From contig NZ_QLUW01000001.1 of NCBI RefSeq assembly GCF_003268025.1, forward strand, positions 310,001-374,000: a DNA stretch of 64,000 bases. Reading direction: 5' to 3'. The translations under genes and the position numbers were made by a program. The DNA is from Paenibacillus montanisoli (GTDB lineage: Bacteria > Bacillota > Bacilli > Paenibacillales > Paenibacillaceae). The first letter of the stretch is position 1. Each line of letters opens with the position of its first letter. Below are positions 34,841-44,062 of this stretch, piece after piece. The notes beneath the pieces are model-generated. The model was not told where the DNA came from. It did not search any database and saw only the letters and a program-made list of their open reading frames with translations.

Positions 34841-36487
34841 ATGAAGTTCAAACAAGCATGGTTGGGAAATTTCGTTCTTATCTTTACCCTAGGCAGCATC
34901 ATGACAGGTTGCTCCGGTAATTCAAGCAAAGAAGGCGGCAACCAATCTGCAAATGAGCAGACCGAGCAAACGACGGACGACGGCAGAGAGATCGTCGGAA
35001 ATGTTTATGTGAGCGGATTGCCGGTTGTAAAGGATAAATACGAGTTTACTTTGTTCATGCCTGGCGCAGATGGCATGGATGAAATCGATTCCTACAATAA
35101 ACTCGAAGAAATCACGAATGTGGACGTAAAGTGGGACGTTCCGTCTTGGGCGGAAGTCGGCGAGAAGAAAAACTTAATGTTCGCGAGCGGAGATTATCCT
35201 GACGTATTGGCTGGATGGTTGCTTAGCGACGATGAAATTATGAAGTATGGTCCTAAAGGGGTACTTGTTCCTCTTGAAGAGCTGATTGAGAAGTATACGG
35301 TTAATATCAAGAAAATGCTTGAGGAAAGTCCGGAGGTTAGAAAAGCAATCACGACGCCGGACGGACATATTTATACGATTCCGCTAGTGCAGAAGCAAGC
35401 CAACACCAAGTCGGTCATGCACATTAATAAACAGTGGCTGGATAAGCTCGGTCTTCAAGCGCCAAAAACAACGGATGAGCTTTATACGGTTTTGAAGGCG
35501 TTTAAAGAGAAGGATCCGAATGGCAACGGAAAGCAGGACGAGCTTCCGCTAAGCTTTATGTATAATGGGACGAACAACAGCCAATTCGGATTGTTCGGGT
35601 CCTTCGGCAGAGTTGATTCTTACGATCACCTGGTGGTAGAGAACGGAAAAGTGCTATTTACCGCCGCTCATAATGAGTGGAAGGATGCAGTTGTCTATCT
35701 TAATAAGCTTTGGAAGGAAGGCCTTATCGATCAAGAAGTATTCACGCATGATTGGGCGCAATGGGAAGCTAAAGGGATGACCCCGTTATATGGCGTAACG
35801 CTGGACTGGGATGGATATGAGTCGCTTGGCAAAGAGCACTTTAAGGAATATGAAATGCTGCTGCCGTTGGTGGGGCCTAGCGGACAACAACCGATATGGC
35901 CGGATCCGGATCCGAGTATTTTCAGATCTCAATTTGCCATTACATCCGCAGCAAAGGAGCCCGCGGCCATTCTAAGGTGGCTTGACCAAATGTTCCCTGC
36001 CGTTACTGCGGAAGGCCTAAATGAAACATTATATGGGCCGAAGGGCGAGGGCTGGACAACGAGTGACGATGGCAAATTCAAAGCGCTTGTCGTTCCTACG
36101 CCAGAAGGCGAAAAGCCGAAATGGACAAAAATCGGCGGATTCCCTAATTACTGGCCAATGATGGAGAAGACAGAAGGCGTATACATGGGCGCCGATAACG
36201 TAGAGCGCGAGAATTATAAAATCATTGATCTGGAGAAGGCGTACGCTCCTTATGTAAATAAAGAGCCGTTCCCGCCAATTTGGTTAACGCCGGAGCAGCA
36301 GAGCGAGGTTTCCTCCATTAAAGCGGATATTCTTAAAGCCACTGATGAAAATATGGCACGTTGGGTCACCGGCGAGGGCGACATTAATGCCGAGTGGGAC
36401 AAGTTCCAGAAGAGCTTAGAGAAAATGGGATTGGCTAAACTATTGGAAATTTATCAAGCCGCAGTAGACTCCTATAACAACCAATAA
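34841..36487 (+). CDS. LplA-type extracellular substrate-binding lipoprotein
   Basis: The 548-residue protein has a signal sequence with lipobox MTGC near residue 24, a charged low-complexity linker, then an LplA-type binding fold (KEKDPNGNGKQDELPLSFM loop). AAAGGGGAGG precedes the ATG. It delivers an unidentified oligosaccharide to the two permeases upstream. The operon carries no catabolic enzyme, so the cargo cannot be inferred from context. Confidence 0.9.
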   Translation: MKFKQAWLGNFVLIFTLGSIMTGCSGNSSKEGGNQSANEQTEQTTDDGREIVGNVYVSGLPVVKDKYEFTLFMPGADGMDEIDSYNKLEEITNVDVKWDVPSWAEVGEKKNLMFASGDYPDVLAGWLLSDDEIMKYGPKGVLVPLEELIEKYTVNIKKMLEESPEVRKAITTPDGHIYTIPLVQKQANTKSVMHINKQWLDKLGLQAPKTTDELYTVLKAFKEKDPNGNGKQDELPLSFMYNGTNNSQFGLFGSFGRVDSYDHLVVENGKVLFTAAHNEWKDAVVYLNKLWKEGLIDQEVFTHDWAQWEAKGMTPLYGVTLDWDGYESLGKEHFKEYEMLLPLVGPSGQQPIWPDPDPSIFRSQFAITSAAKEPAAILRWLDQMFPAVTAEGLNETLYGPKGEGWTTSDDGKFKALVVPTPEGEKPKWTKIGGFPNYWPMMEKTEGVYMGADNVERENYKIIDLEKAYAPYVNKEPFPPIWLTPEQQSEVSSIKADILKATDENMARWVTGEGDINAEWDKFQKSLEKMGLAKLLEIYQAAVDSYNNQ

Positions 36488-36499
36488 AAGTCCGTTAAG

Positions 36500-36538
36500 A
36501 CCAAGGGATACGATCAACGTATCCCTTGGTTTCTTTTA
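36500..36538. terminator. Terminator, probably bidirectional
   Basis: ACCAAGGGATACG (36500-36512) pairs perfectly with CGTATCCCTTGGT (36518-36530), followed by TTCTTTTA. It separates the importer from the convergent surface-protein gene. Confidence 0.88.
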
Positions 36539-36555
36539 TATTTGGGAGAACACGA

Positions 36556-39126
36556 TTAAAACGGCGGCAAATAAGTCGGGGAACTGTGCGCTTTGCCCGG
36601 CACCCTGGCTAATAAATAGACTCTTGAGAGGTCTGAAGACGATGTCAGGTTGAATGTCATCTCAAACGTTCCGTTGGCAGTGGCCGTTGTCGTGCCCAGG
36701 AGGCGATCCTCCATGCTGTAGACGGTAACTTCGGCATTCGGTTCCACCGCGCCATCCATGATGCTTTTCACGACGGCTGATGCCGGTATCGAATTGTCGA
36801 AAAGGATTTTCTCCGCAATCGGTGAGATTGATGGAGGCAAGATGGCCGTTGTGAACGACCACTCCAGCGGATTTACGGCTGGGTTGCCTGCCGTATCCGT
36901 TACTGTATATAGAGGCACTTGTACGGTATATATCCAGCCGCTGAAAAATGCCGGGTGCGCGATCAACAGCTGATTGCCGTTTACGCTTGCCTGCATAGGG
37001 ATGATGAAAATACCATCATATAAGGATACCTCTTGTATCGCAGATCCCGCAACAATAGGCTCGCTGAACGTTACAATCAAAGGCGCGTCCAAAGCGACAT
37101 TGATAGCGCCATCTGCCGGTGTGATGGATACGATTTCCGGCGGAGTCGTATCGGGGTTCAACATCGGCGCCCATTCAAAAGCTTTAATTGGGCTATTCGG
37201 GCTCCTTACGATCTTCCAATCCGCATCCGTATTCATGTCGATTACGGATTTACGTTCGAAGCCATCTTGATTAGTAAGAGCCGCAGAAGATGGAATTTCA
37301 ATTAGGAATGGGGAAATCCCGTTATACCAGACATAACCATTACCCATATCAGTAAAGAAAATTAACTCATCTACTTGTATGTTACTGGAATTCAACAAGA
37401 TGATTTTTTCTCGGAATTGATCGAATGGAAGCGTGGTTTGCACGACAGGAATAGTTGCGGGAACACCGGATAAACCGGAACCGTCCGTTCTCTTAACGAT
37501 TAAAAACGATTTGGCCTTAATCACCGTGCCGCTCGGAAATGTCCATGTTGTTCCCACTGTAAAATAGTTCAAGTATTCGCTCATTTTCCAGTTCGTTAAA
37601 TGAATATCATGGTCCATCACATTGGCCAGCGTTAACCATTCTCCATAATTGCCGGCATGATATTTCACGATCAAGACCGAATCCATTGCTGTTGCCGACA
37701 ATGGGATAACAGCGCTTTCCGTTTTGCCTGGCGCAGTGGCCGTAACATAGACGATTTGTTGGGAAGACGTGTTATTGAACATCATACCGAACGAACCTGT
37801 TGCTGTGGCCGACGCTGTACCCAGAACGGTATTTAAGGTGATATTATCGTAGATTTTGACGATGGCATTCGCTTCAACGGCTCCGTCCTGGCCTGCCACC
37901 TGGGCAAATGCTGGTTTGGCATTGTGGAAACTGAGTTTACTCGCGGCCGGCGCGACGGTTTGCTCTGTACCGATTGACGTGAAGGACCACGCAATCGCGC
38001 CTGCGTTACCATTGCCGGACGCATCCTTGACCGCTTGAGCAGGTATATTCACCGTGTAGGTCTTGTTGTTCTCGAAATCCGCGTGGGAAATAATCACAGA
38101 TAAGCCGTTTATGCTTGCCTGGACGTTTTCTACTAGGTTATTACTCGCGTCTTTAATAGTTACGCTTTGCAAGGGAGGGCCCGCAAATATAAACTCGTTA
38201 AATTGTGCCAGAACAAGCGCATTCACCTCGACATAAATCTCGCCGTCAGCCGGTAACCTTGATAAATTGACAGGCGGTGTTTGATCGGCGATTGTCGTGA
38301 ACGACCACGTAAACGAGCTTGCGTTAGCGTTGCCTGCTGCGTCCTTCACCGCCTGAGCAGGCACGTTCACCGTATAGGTCTTGTTGTTCTCGAAATCCGC
38401 GTGTATAATCGACAGCTCACTGCCATTTACGAATGGCTGGGCGTTCATGAACGGGATATCATTTACATCTTTAATCGTTACACTTTGAATGGCCGTACCC
38501 GCAAATATAGGTTCGTTGAACGTTATCTTCACAGGTGCATCTTTCGCGACATTTATCGCGCTGTTAACCGGTGTGTTGGATACTTTGAAAGGCGGTATTG
38601 TATCCAGCGGCACCCATTCCCAAGCAAAGATCGTTGTGGAGCTCTTTACTATTTTCCAATCCGCAGCCGTATCCGAATCCGTTACCGATTTACGCTCGAG
38701 GGCTTCATCATTAGCAAGCGGAGATTGCATCGAAATTTGGAATGGAGTGCTGCCGCTGTAGAGAGTTGGATTATTATATCGGAAAATCAACTCATCTACT
38801 TGTTGGTTACTAGAATTCAACAATACGATTTTTTCTTCGATGTGACCCAATTCACCCAATGTTGATTGCACTACAGGAATTCCGTGTTCAGAAGAACCAT
38901 TAATACCGGTGCCACTTAGTCTCATAACGACCAGAAGCGATTTAGCCTTAATCACTGTACCTCGGGGAAATGTCCATGTTGTCCCCACTAAAGCCGTGCT
39001 TTGGTATTCTCTCATTTTCCAGTTCTTTAAATTAATATCGCTGTTCGTCATGTTGCCTAACGTTACCCACGTACCATAATTACCCGAATGGTATTTTACG
39101 ATTAATACATTTTGGGAAATTGCCAA
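36556..39126 (-). CDS. Large lamin-tail / Big_5 repeat protein
   Basis: The 856-residue protein is modular. A lamin-tail-like domain (1-170) is followed by two Big_5/SbsA-type Ig domains (about 180-285 and 285-390) and a further Ig-like unit (395-480). A second lamin-tail-like domain (485-660), one Big_5 domain (665-765) and a last Ig-like unit follow. Big_5 hallmarks such as VKITFNEPI, AVKDAAGNAN and WSFTT recur. Such proteins are normally extracellular, yet no signal peptide, sortase motif or S-layer domain is visible. The TTG start is supported by AAAGGGGA about 7 nt upstream. Function is probably adhesion or envelope structure. Confidence 0.85.
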   Translation of the reverse strand: MAISQNVLIVKYHSGNYGTWVTLGNMTNSDINLKNWKMREYQSTALVGTTWTFPRGTVIKAKSLLVVMRLSGTGINGSSEHGIPVVQSTLGELGHIEEKIVLLNSSNQQVDELIFRYNNPTLYSGSTPFQISMQSPLANDEALERKSVTDSDTAADWKIVKSSTTIFAWEWVPLDTIPPFKVSNTPVNSAINVAKDAPVKITFNEPIFAGTAIQSVTIKDVNDIPFMNAQPFVNGSELSIIHADFENNKTYTVNVPAQAVKDAAGNANASSFTWSFTTIADQTPPVNLSRLPADGEIYVEVNALVLAQFNEFIFAGPPLQSVTIKDASNNLVENVQASINGLSVIISHADFENNKTYTVNIPAQAVKDASGNGNAGAIAWSFTSIGTEQTVAPAASKLSFHNAKPAFAQVAGQDGAVEANAIVKIYDNITLNTVLGTASATATGSFGMMFNNTSSQQIVYVTATAPGKTESAVIPLSATAMDSVLIVKYHAGNYGEWLTLANVMDHDIHLTNWKMSEYLNYFTVGTTWTFPSGTVIKAKSFLIVKRTDGSGLSGVPATIPVVQTTLPFDQFREKIILLNSSNIQVDELIFFTDMGNGYVWYNGISPFLIEIPSSAALTNQDGFERKSVIDMNTDADWKIVRSPNSPIKAFEWAPMLNPDTTPPEIVSITPADGAINVALDAPLIVTFSEPIVAGSAIQEVSLYDGIFIIPMQASVNGNQLLIAHPAFFSGWIYTVQVPLYTVTDTAGNPAVNPLEWSFTTAILPPSISPIAEKILFDNSIPASAVVKSIMDGAVEPNAEVTVYSMEDRLLGTTTATANGTFEMTFNLTSSSDLSRVYLLARVPGKAHSSPTYLPPF
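38018..38403 (-). repeat. Near-identical internal DNA repeats in the Big_5 region
   Basis: Positions 38018-38085 and 38336-38403 are almost identical over 68 bp, including 29 identical bases at one end (38057-38085 and 38375-38403). They encode the DFENNKTYTVN...PAQAVKDA...GN motif in consecutive Ig domains, pointing to recent domain duplication or gene conversion. Confidence 0.75.
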
Positions 39127-39200
39127 ACTATCATCCCCTTTATTTACTACAATCTCTATGAATTGAACTATAATATTCCATATTTCACTAAATGAGTATG

Positions 39201-39228
39201 TTCAGGAATTAAATTCAACTTATATAAT
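39201..39228 (+). promoter_or_regulatory. Possible promoter of the alditol-oxidase-like gene
   Basis: TTCAGG (39201-39206) and TATAAT (39223-39228) are spaced by 16 bp. The resulting leader would be about 170 nt and contain the hairpin at 39285-39306. Confidence 0.45.
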
Positions 39229-39282
39229 ATATTAAAGTTCATAGATTTCGCTTGTACAAGCACCCGTATTTTTGCAAAATAA

Positions 39283-39306
39283 AACCCCTTGGTTCAGCCC
39301 AAGGGG
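39283..39306 (-). terminator. Hairpin with T-tract on the minus strand
   Basis: CCCCTTGG (39285-39292) pairs with CCAAGGGG (39299-39306). On the minus strand the stem is followed by TTTTATTTT, the arrangement of an intrinsic terminator. No minus-strand gene ends here, so it may terminate antisense transcription, attenuate the leader of the Big_5 gene, or be a relic. Confidence 0.6.
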
Positions 39307-39404
39307 ATGCAATACATGGTGCCGCGACTCTCTAGCGTGCAGGATTGTTCGTCAACTTCGCGAATACAAGAGAGATAAACGAACGTCGCAAAGGAGCAGG
39401 GAAC

Positions 39405-40652
39405 GTGGAGAACAATCGAAATTGGGCGGGCAATTATACGTATGGCGCAATCGGGCTGCTCGTCCCGGAAAGCATGAGTCAATTACAGGAAATGGTGTCT
39501 CGCAGCGGCCGAATGAAGACGCTTGGTACTCGTCATTCTTTTAACGGAATCGCGGATAGCTCCGGAACGCACGTATCGCTTCAGAAAATGAATCGCGTTT
39601 TGGAAATAGATTTCAACGAAGGCAAAGTAACCGTAGAGGGAGGTATCCGTTACGGAGAGCTGTGCGGGTATCTTCATGCCAACGGTTTGGCGTTGCACAA
39701 TCTGGCTTCGCTGCCGCATATTAGCGTCGCCGGCGCGTGCGCGACGGCAACGCACGGCTCGGGGGATCGCAATGGCAATCTCGCGACGGCCGTTTCCGCG
39801 ATGACGCTCGTTAAGGCGGACGGTGAAGCGGTGAGGCTTACCCGCGGTCAGCCGGAGTTCGAAGGCGCCGTTGTCGGGCTCGGAGCATTGGGCGTCGTCG
39901 CCAATCTGACGCTTGAAGTCGTTCCGGCCTTCCAAATCAGCCAGCGCGTGTACGAAAATTTGCCTCTGGCAAACCTTGAGCAGCATTTGGACGACATTTT
40001 CTCTTCTGCTTACAGCGTAAGTTTATTCATGGACTGGAAGAGACCGGTTTTCAATCAGGTTTGGTTGAAGCATCGGACGGACGAAGCAGCCGGTTACGAC
40101 GAACCTGAGTTTTTCGGAGCGACACTCGCGACAGCAAAGCTTCATCCCGTGCCCGGCCTTTCTGCGGAAAATTGCAGCGAGCAGCTAGGTGTTTCCGGGC
40201 CATGGTTCGAGCGACTGCCGCATTTTCGCATGAATTTCATGCCAAGCGCCGGGGAAGAGCTGCAAAGCGAATACTTCGTCCCTCGCAGTCACGCTTATGA
40301 AGCGCTGCTCGCGATCGACAGCTTGCGGGATTATGTATCGCCGCTGCTGTACATTTCCGAGGTTCGCTCGATTGCGAGCGATGAGCTGTGGATGAGTCCA
40401 TGCTGCCGCCAGCCGTCCATAGCCATCCATTTTACTTGGAAGGCGGATTGGGAAGCTGTTCGGCGTGTTCTGCCGATGATCGAAGAGAAGCTAGAGCCGT
40501 TCAATGCGAAACCGCATTGGGGCAAGCTGTTCGCCATGCCGTCCGACCGTCTCTGCCCGTTATATGAGAAGCTGCCCGATTTTCGGAGACTGCTTCACCA
40601 GTACGATCCTCAGGGCAAATTCCGAAACGATTTCCTGATTGAATATATGTAA
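39405..40652 (+). CDS. FAD-linked alditol oxidase-like oxidoreductase
   Basis: The 415-residue protein is a VAO-type flavoenzyme. GTRHSFNGIAD (His44) matches the covalent FAD attachment site of alditol and xylitol oxidases, and SVAGACATATHGSGD is the FAD-binding glycine-rich segment. The C-terminal domain resembles D-arabinono-lactone oxidases. It would oxidise a polyol at C1 with oxygen as acceptor, giving an aldose and H2O2. GTG at 39405 has AAGGAG 8 nt upstream; a longer reading from 39345 has no site. A tubby-like protein gene follows. Confidence 0.85.
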   Translation: MENNRNWAGNYTYGAIGLLVPESMSQLQEMVSRSGRMKTLGTRHSFNGIADSSGTHVSLQKMNRVLEIDFNEGKVTVEGGIRYGELCGYLHANGLALHNLASLPHISVAGACATATHGSGDRNGNLATAVSAMTLVKADGEAVRLTRGQPEFEGAVVGLGALGVVANLTLEVVPAFQISQRVYENLPLANLEQHLDDIFSSAYSVSLFMDWKRPVFNQVWLKHRTDEAAGYDEPEFFGATLATAKLHPVPGLSAENCSEQLGVSGPWFERLPHFRMNFMPSAGEELQSEYFVPRSHAYEALLAIDSLRDYVSPLLYISEVRSIASDELWMSPCCRQPSIAIHFTWKADWEAVRRVLPMIEEKLEPFNAKPHWGKLFAMPSDRLCPLYEKLPDFRRLLHQYDPQGKFRNDFLIEYM

Positions 40653-40700
40653 ACATGACATGCTTTGCACCGTATTACTCCAAAGGGAGGCGGGAGTGAA

Positions 40701-41195
40701 ATGAATTTATACTTTCGAGATAATTTCTTTAATTCAGGGATCACGGAAATATTTTGCGAACAGCAGGAAAACGTCGGTCATCTGGATTTGAAGAGCGCTT
40801 TCGGCTCTGCGATTGAGGTGTACGGGAAGGATAGTCAGCTGATCTGCAGCGGAGGTTTTCGTTTCTTCTCCGGCAAATGGGAGGTCAGCGGAGCCAATGG
40901 GGAGCAGCTCGGCGTACTCAGAAGCCGGCTTGCTTTCTTTACCAAGAAGTTCACCTATGAAGCGGAAGGCCGGGGGAGCTACGAAATCGTGTCTCCGGCA
41001 TTTTCCAAAGAGTATGAGATTTCCGATGAATCCGGCGTGCTTGTCGCCCGTTTCGAACAAGTAAACGGCTGGTTCTCTTCGGGTGCTTTTGTATTGAACA
41101 ATCAAAGCGCATATTTGGACACTTACGAACTGGTAGCCGTAATTATGGGGATGCACGCGATTCAGAAGAGGCAGCGTTCAGCGGCAAGCAACTAA
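40701..41195 (+). CDS. Tubby/LURP-one-like domain protein
   Basis: The 164-residue protein has the alternating short beta strands of LURP-one/tubby C-terminal-like proteins (FAYKKFTYEAE-type segments and AFVLNNQSAYLDTYELVAVIMGMHA at the end, the region that would be the central helix). Its biochemical role is unknown; relatives are proposed to bind lipids or act as scaffolds. GGGAGG and GGGAG upstream support the ATG at 40701 rather than the earlier in-frame ATG at 40665. It follows the alditol-oxidase-like gene and ends at a GGCAGCCG hairpin. Assignment rests on pattern, not a motif, so it is tentative. Confidence 0.6.
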   Translation: MNLYFRDNFFNSGITEIFCEQQENVGHLDLKSAFGSAIEVYGKDSQLICSGGFRFFSGKWEVSGANGEQLGVLRSRLAFFTKKFTYEAEGRGSYEIVSPAFSKEYEISDESGVLVARFEQVNGWFSSGAFVLNNQSAYLDTYELVAVIMGMHAIQKRQRSAASN

Positions 41196-41204
41196 TGATA
41201 CACG

Positions 41205-41231
41205 AAGGCAGCCGGCGATCGGCTGCCTTTT
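41205..41231 (+). terminator. Terminator
   Basis: AAGGCAGCCG (41205-41214) pairs with CGGCTGCCTT (41220-41229), then TTCTC. A diverged copy of the accessory-zone motif (CTAACTTGCAGGATAA, 41237-41252) follows at once. Confidence 0.85.
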
Positions 41232-41336
41232 CTCATCTAACTTGCAGGATAATTCAAAAAACTTGCGAATACTTCTAGGATGGACTTATGACCTATGCTT
41301 CGCACCTCAAATTTCTGGTATAAAGGTGACATCGAA

Positions 41337-42926
41337 ATGGCAAACACCGTTCTGTTCAAAATATTGCTTCCTGTCCTTCTTGCGATTATTTCTTTTTCCT
41401 CCATCCATCTAGAACGGACAGATCATGCCTCTCTCATGGTTGCGGCGGGAATCGCTGTATTTGTCACCATTAACGCCAGTCAAAATAACAATAAACATAT
41501 CTACATACACATCGCAATGTTAGTTCTTTTTCATTGGCTAAGCCAGCTGAATTGGTGCTTAACCATTTATATCATGTTGCTCATAAGACAATTAACGCGC
41601 AGCGAAGAGCTGATGCGGGCGATCTTACAAACGCTGTTGATCATGACGCTCTACAGCTTGGTACGCTTTTCATATTCGGTCACTAATGATTATTCCTTGC
41701 TAGTTACCTTATCCGACATTGCGAGTTCATTAGTTATTGTCGCTTTGGTATGGATCATCAAGAGCAAAGAATTGGAGAAAAAGAGCTTAGAGCAAAAAAA
41801 CGATGAGCTAGTGAAAATAGATGTGCTTACGGGGTTGCTCAACTACCATGAATTCCGTAAAGAGCTAAGCAGAATGAAAGAGCGCAGTGAATATTGTTTA
41901 ATTATTATGAACTGTCAGGATTTGAGAGTGGTTAATTTCCAGCATGGGTATGAGCAAGCAAACAACAGTTTGAAAGAAATCGCCGGACAGTTAGTTTTAC
42001 GCTTCGGCTCCGCTATCATATCCCGTTACGGCGGGAGCGAATTCGCAATCGCGATGGAGTTTTCTCGCTCCCAAACGACGGAAGAGCATGTAAAACATGT
42101 ACTGGATCAAATCATTGAACAATCAACCCATTTAGACATCATTTACGCGTATGCCTTGTCTAATGGACGCACGATAAATGAAACGATAGAGGATGTTGAA
42201 AAGCAGCTTTTTCTCCAAAAGAAAGACGTTTGGATGAAACGGGATGAACACTTTTTTCGCGCTGACAAATTAAAGGTGATCGGAGAGCTCGCGGCGGGAA
42301 TGGCCCATGAGATCCGTAACCCGCTGACAACCATAAAAGGATTCCTGCAGCTGGCTTATCAGAATGAGTATAAGGATATAGATCGCTATCACCCGATGAT
42401 CATGGATGAAATTACGAGAGTCAGCGAGCTAACATCCGAGTTCTTACAATTCTCCAAACCTAATTTGTCTCAAATGAGAACAGAATCGATTCAGGCATGC
42501 ATCGAGAGGGCCGTCTCGATCATGTGGACGGAAATCGAGAGGAAAGGACATCATCTCAGCGTCGATTATCCTGAACATCCTTTATATGTGATAGTAGATA
42601 AAGACAAAATCGTGCAGGTTCTCGTTAATTTGTTCAAAAACTCCATTGATGCCATGGAGGATCTCGGGCAAATCGGGATAAAGGTTTACGGGATGGATAC
42701 GCAAGTGTTCATCGAGTTGTCTGACACGGGATCAGGGATGTCCGAAGATACTAGGGAAAAATTATTTGAACCGTTTTATACAACTAAAGGGCATGGTACA
42801 GGGCTCGGATTGTCGATCTCGCATAAGATTATCCAAGATCATGGAGGGCAAATGGAAGTTACGGAGACTAGTGCCGCGGGGACGGTATTTACGATCATGC
42901 TTCCGGTTGTCTCTAAAACAGAATGA
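41337..42926 (+). CDS. Sensor histidine kinase with degenerate GGDEF domain
   Basis: The 529-residue protein has about five membrane segments in the first 140 residues, then a diguanylate-cyclase-like domain (DVLTGLLNYHEF) whose active-site motif reads GGSEF near residue 231 instead of GGDEF. A HisKA domain with His324 (GMAHEIRNPLTTIKGF) and a HATPase domain (NLFKNSIDAM, DTGSGM, GTGLGLSI) follow. The kinase part resembles sporulation-type kinases. The altered GGDEF motif probably cannot make c-di-GMP and may sense a nucleotide. AAAGGTGA is 9 nt before the ATG at 41337. No response regulator is adjacent. Confidence 0.88.
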   Translation: MANTVLFKILLPVLLAIISFSSIHLERTDHASLMVAAGIAVFVTINASQNNNKHIYIHIAMLVLFHWLSQLNWCLTIYIMLLIRQLTRSEELMRAILQTLLIMTLYSLVRFSYSVTNDYSLLVTLSDIASSLVIVALVWIIKSKELEKKSLEQKNDELVKIDVLTGLLNYHEFRKELSRMKERSEYCLIIMNCQDLRVVNFQHGYEQANNSLKEIAGQLVLRFGSAIISRYGGSEFAIAMEFSRSQTTEEHVKHVLDQIIEQSTHLDIIYAYALSNGRTINETIEDVEKQLFLQKKDVWMKRDEHFFRADKLKVIGELAAGMAHEIRNPLTTIKGFLQLAYQNEYKDIDRYHPMIMDEITRVSELTSEFLQFSKPNLSQMRTESIQACIERAVSIMWTEIERKGHHLSVDYPEHPLYVIVDKDKIVQVLVNLFKNSIDAMEDLGQIGIKVYGMDTQVFIELSDTGSGMSEDTREKLFEPFYTTKGHGTGLGLSISHKIIQDHGGQMEVTETSAAGTVFTIMLPVVSKTE

Positions 42927-42940
42927 TTGAGTTTGATCGA

Positions 42941-42975
42941 AAGGCAGCCGGCCAAAAATAAAAAGCGGCTGCCTT
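42941..42975. terminator. Bidirectional terminator
   Basis: AAGGCAGCCG (42941-42950) pairs with CGGCTGCCTT (42966-42975) around an A-rich loop, between the convergent kinase and stalk-domain genes. Confidence 0.8.
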
Positions 42976-42989
42976 CTACTTTGCTATAA

Positions 42990-43418
42990 TTACGATTTTC
43001 TCATATACTCCGCCCTGTATACGTACACGGTTCCTGTCCGTTGGTTCCAGTCGACACCTACATGTAACTTAGTAGCAGTGTCACGAAGCAGCACATAAAC
43101 ACGGCCATTGATGATCTGAGCGTAATTGTTTACAGTATTCGCTCCTTTACGAGGAACTACCGTAAGTTGATTATTTGTTTTTATATGCGTTATCGTTACG
43201 GTTTTGCTACTCTCATTCCAAATGATCTGCGTATCCGGAAGCAAAGCAAATGTCCGTACCGGAATAAACATTGTGCCGTCTATCATCATGGGCTGCAGCT
43301 GCGCATCTTCCACAACGCGGTTTTGCACATTCAGCATAATACGACGCTCGGCATTTACGGTGCTGCACAACAGAAACAAGGTACATATCGATAAAAAAGT
43401 TACTCGTATTTTTGTCAT
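42990..43418 (-). CDS. Secreted copper amine oxidase N-terminal-like (stalk) domain protein
   Basis: From the ATG at 43418 (AAGGAG 6 nt upstream) the protein has 142 residues. It has a signal peptide, probably cut after STVNA, and two stalk-domain repeats. Motifs include IMLNVQNRVVEDAQLQPMMI, FIPVRTF, WNESSKTVTI and NGRVYVLLRDTATKL. This domain is common on Paenibacillus and Bacillus surface proteins and is not an amine oxidase by itself. Here it stands alone. It is divergent from the next gene with only 48 nt between them. Confidence 0.85.
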   Translation of the reverse strand: MTKIRVTFLSICTLFLLCSTVNAERRIMLNVQNRVVEDAQLQPMMIDGTMFIPVRTFALLPDTQIIWNESSKTVTITHIKTNNQLTVVPRKGANTVNNYAQIINGRVYVLLRDTATKLHVGVDWNQRTGTVYVYRAEYMRKS

Positions 43419-43466
43419 CTTTTTCTCCTTCGTTACACAACGAATGACTTTGAAAGGAATAAATCC

Positions 43467-44042
43467 ATGAAACATAAAAGAATGATTGCCATTATAGTAG
43501 TCGCTGCGCTGATCGCTCTGGGGCTCTTCTTAGATAAGTTCGATCGTTCAGGGAGTCAGAATCAAGAAAAGATATTAGGTGCAGATGGATATAAAGTGAA
43601 ACCACTCAAAGACATTCAACCGATTGAAATTTTTATTAAACCGGAATGGATTCCTTTTAAGTCAGGAGAGCGGCTAAAACTAGAGCTTAAATTAATAGAA
43701 CTGGAAAATACGACAATATCTCTTCAAGAAGTTTGGAATCGCGGCAAATTTGCAAATGACATTTATTTTAGTTTTCACACTACCTATCATTTGGACCAGG
43801 ATAGAGGCACTTTTATTAGCAATTATAGCTACAATAACGATGGTACAATTTCAAGAAATCATAATATTGATGACTATATTTTATATGATTCCAATCATAA
43901 TGAAATCATCATTGGCGAAACAGGAGCAGGGCCTGACTCGGATTTTTCATTTGGCGTTGAATCGGATCAATTTAAAGATATCAGGGATGGATTTTATATA
44001 AAATATACTGGTATGCACTTGTATGAGTATTCTAAGAAGTGA
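43467..44042 (+). CDS. Hypothetical membrane-anchored or secreted protein
   Basis: The 191-residue protein starts with a hydrophobic segment (residues 6-22, IAIIVVAALIALGLFLD) and continues with a beta-rich, Asp/Asn-containing domain. I do not recognise the family. AAAGGA lies before the ATG. It begins the AT-richer right half of the window and is convergent with the next gene. Confidence 0.65.
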   Translation: MKHKRMIAIIVVAALIALGLFLDKFDRSGSQNQEKILGADGYKVKPLKDIQPIEIFIKPEWIPFKSGERLKLELKLIELENTTISLQEVWNRGKFANDIYFSFHTTYHLDQDRGTFISNYSYNNDGTISRNHNIDDYILYDSNHNEIIIGETGAGPDSDFSFGVESDQFKDIRDGFYIKYTGMHLYEYSKK

Positions 44043-44062
44043 AGAATGGCTGGTCCTCTTTC

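Noticed and set aside
38018-38403. Repeated DNA as a CRISPR or mobile element
   Set aside because: The repeats are in frame within one protein gene and encode duplicated Ig domains.
39308-39330. T-box leader before the alditol-oxidase-like gene
   Set aside because: TGGTGCCGCG resembles the T-box core, but the AGGG part is missing, no plus-strand terminator follows, and the gene is not an amino-acid gene.
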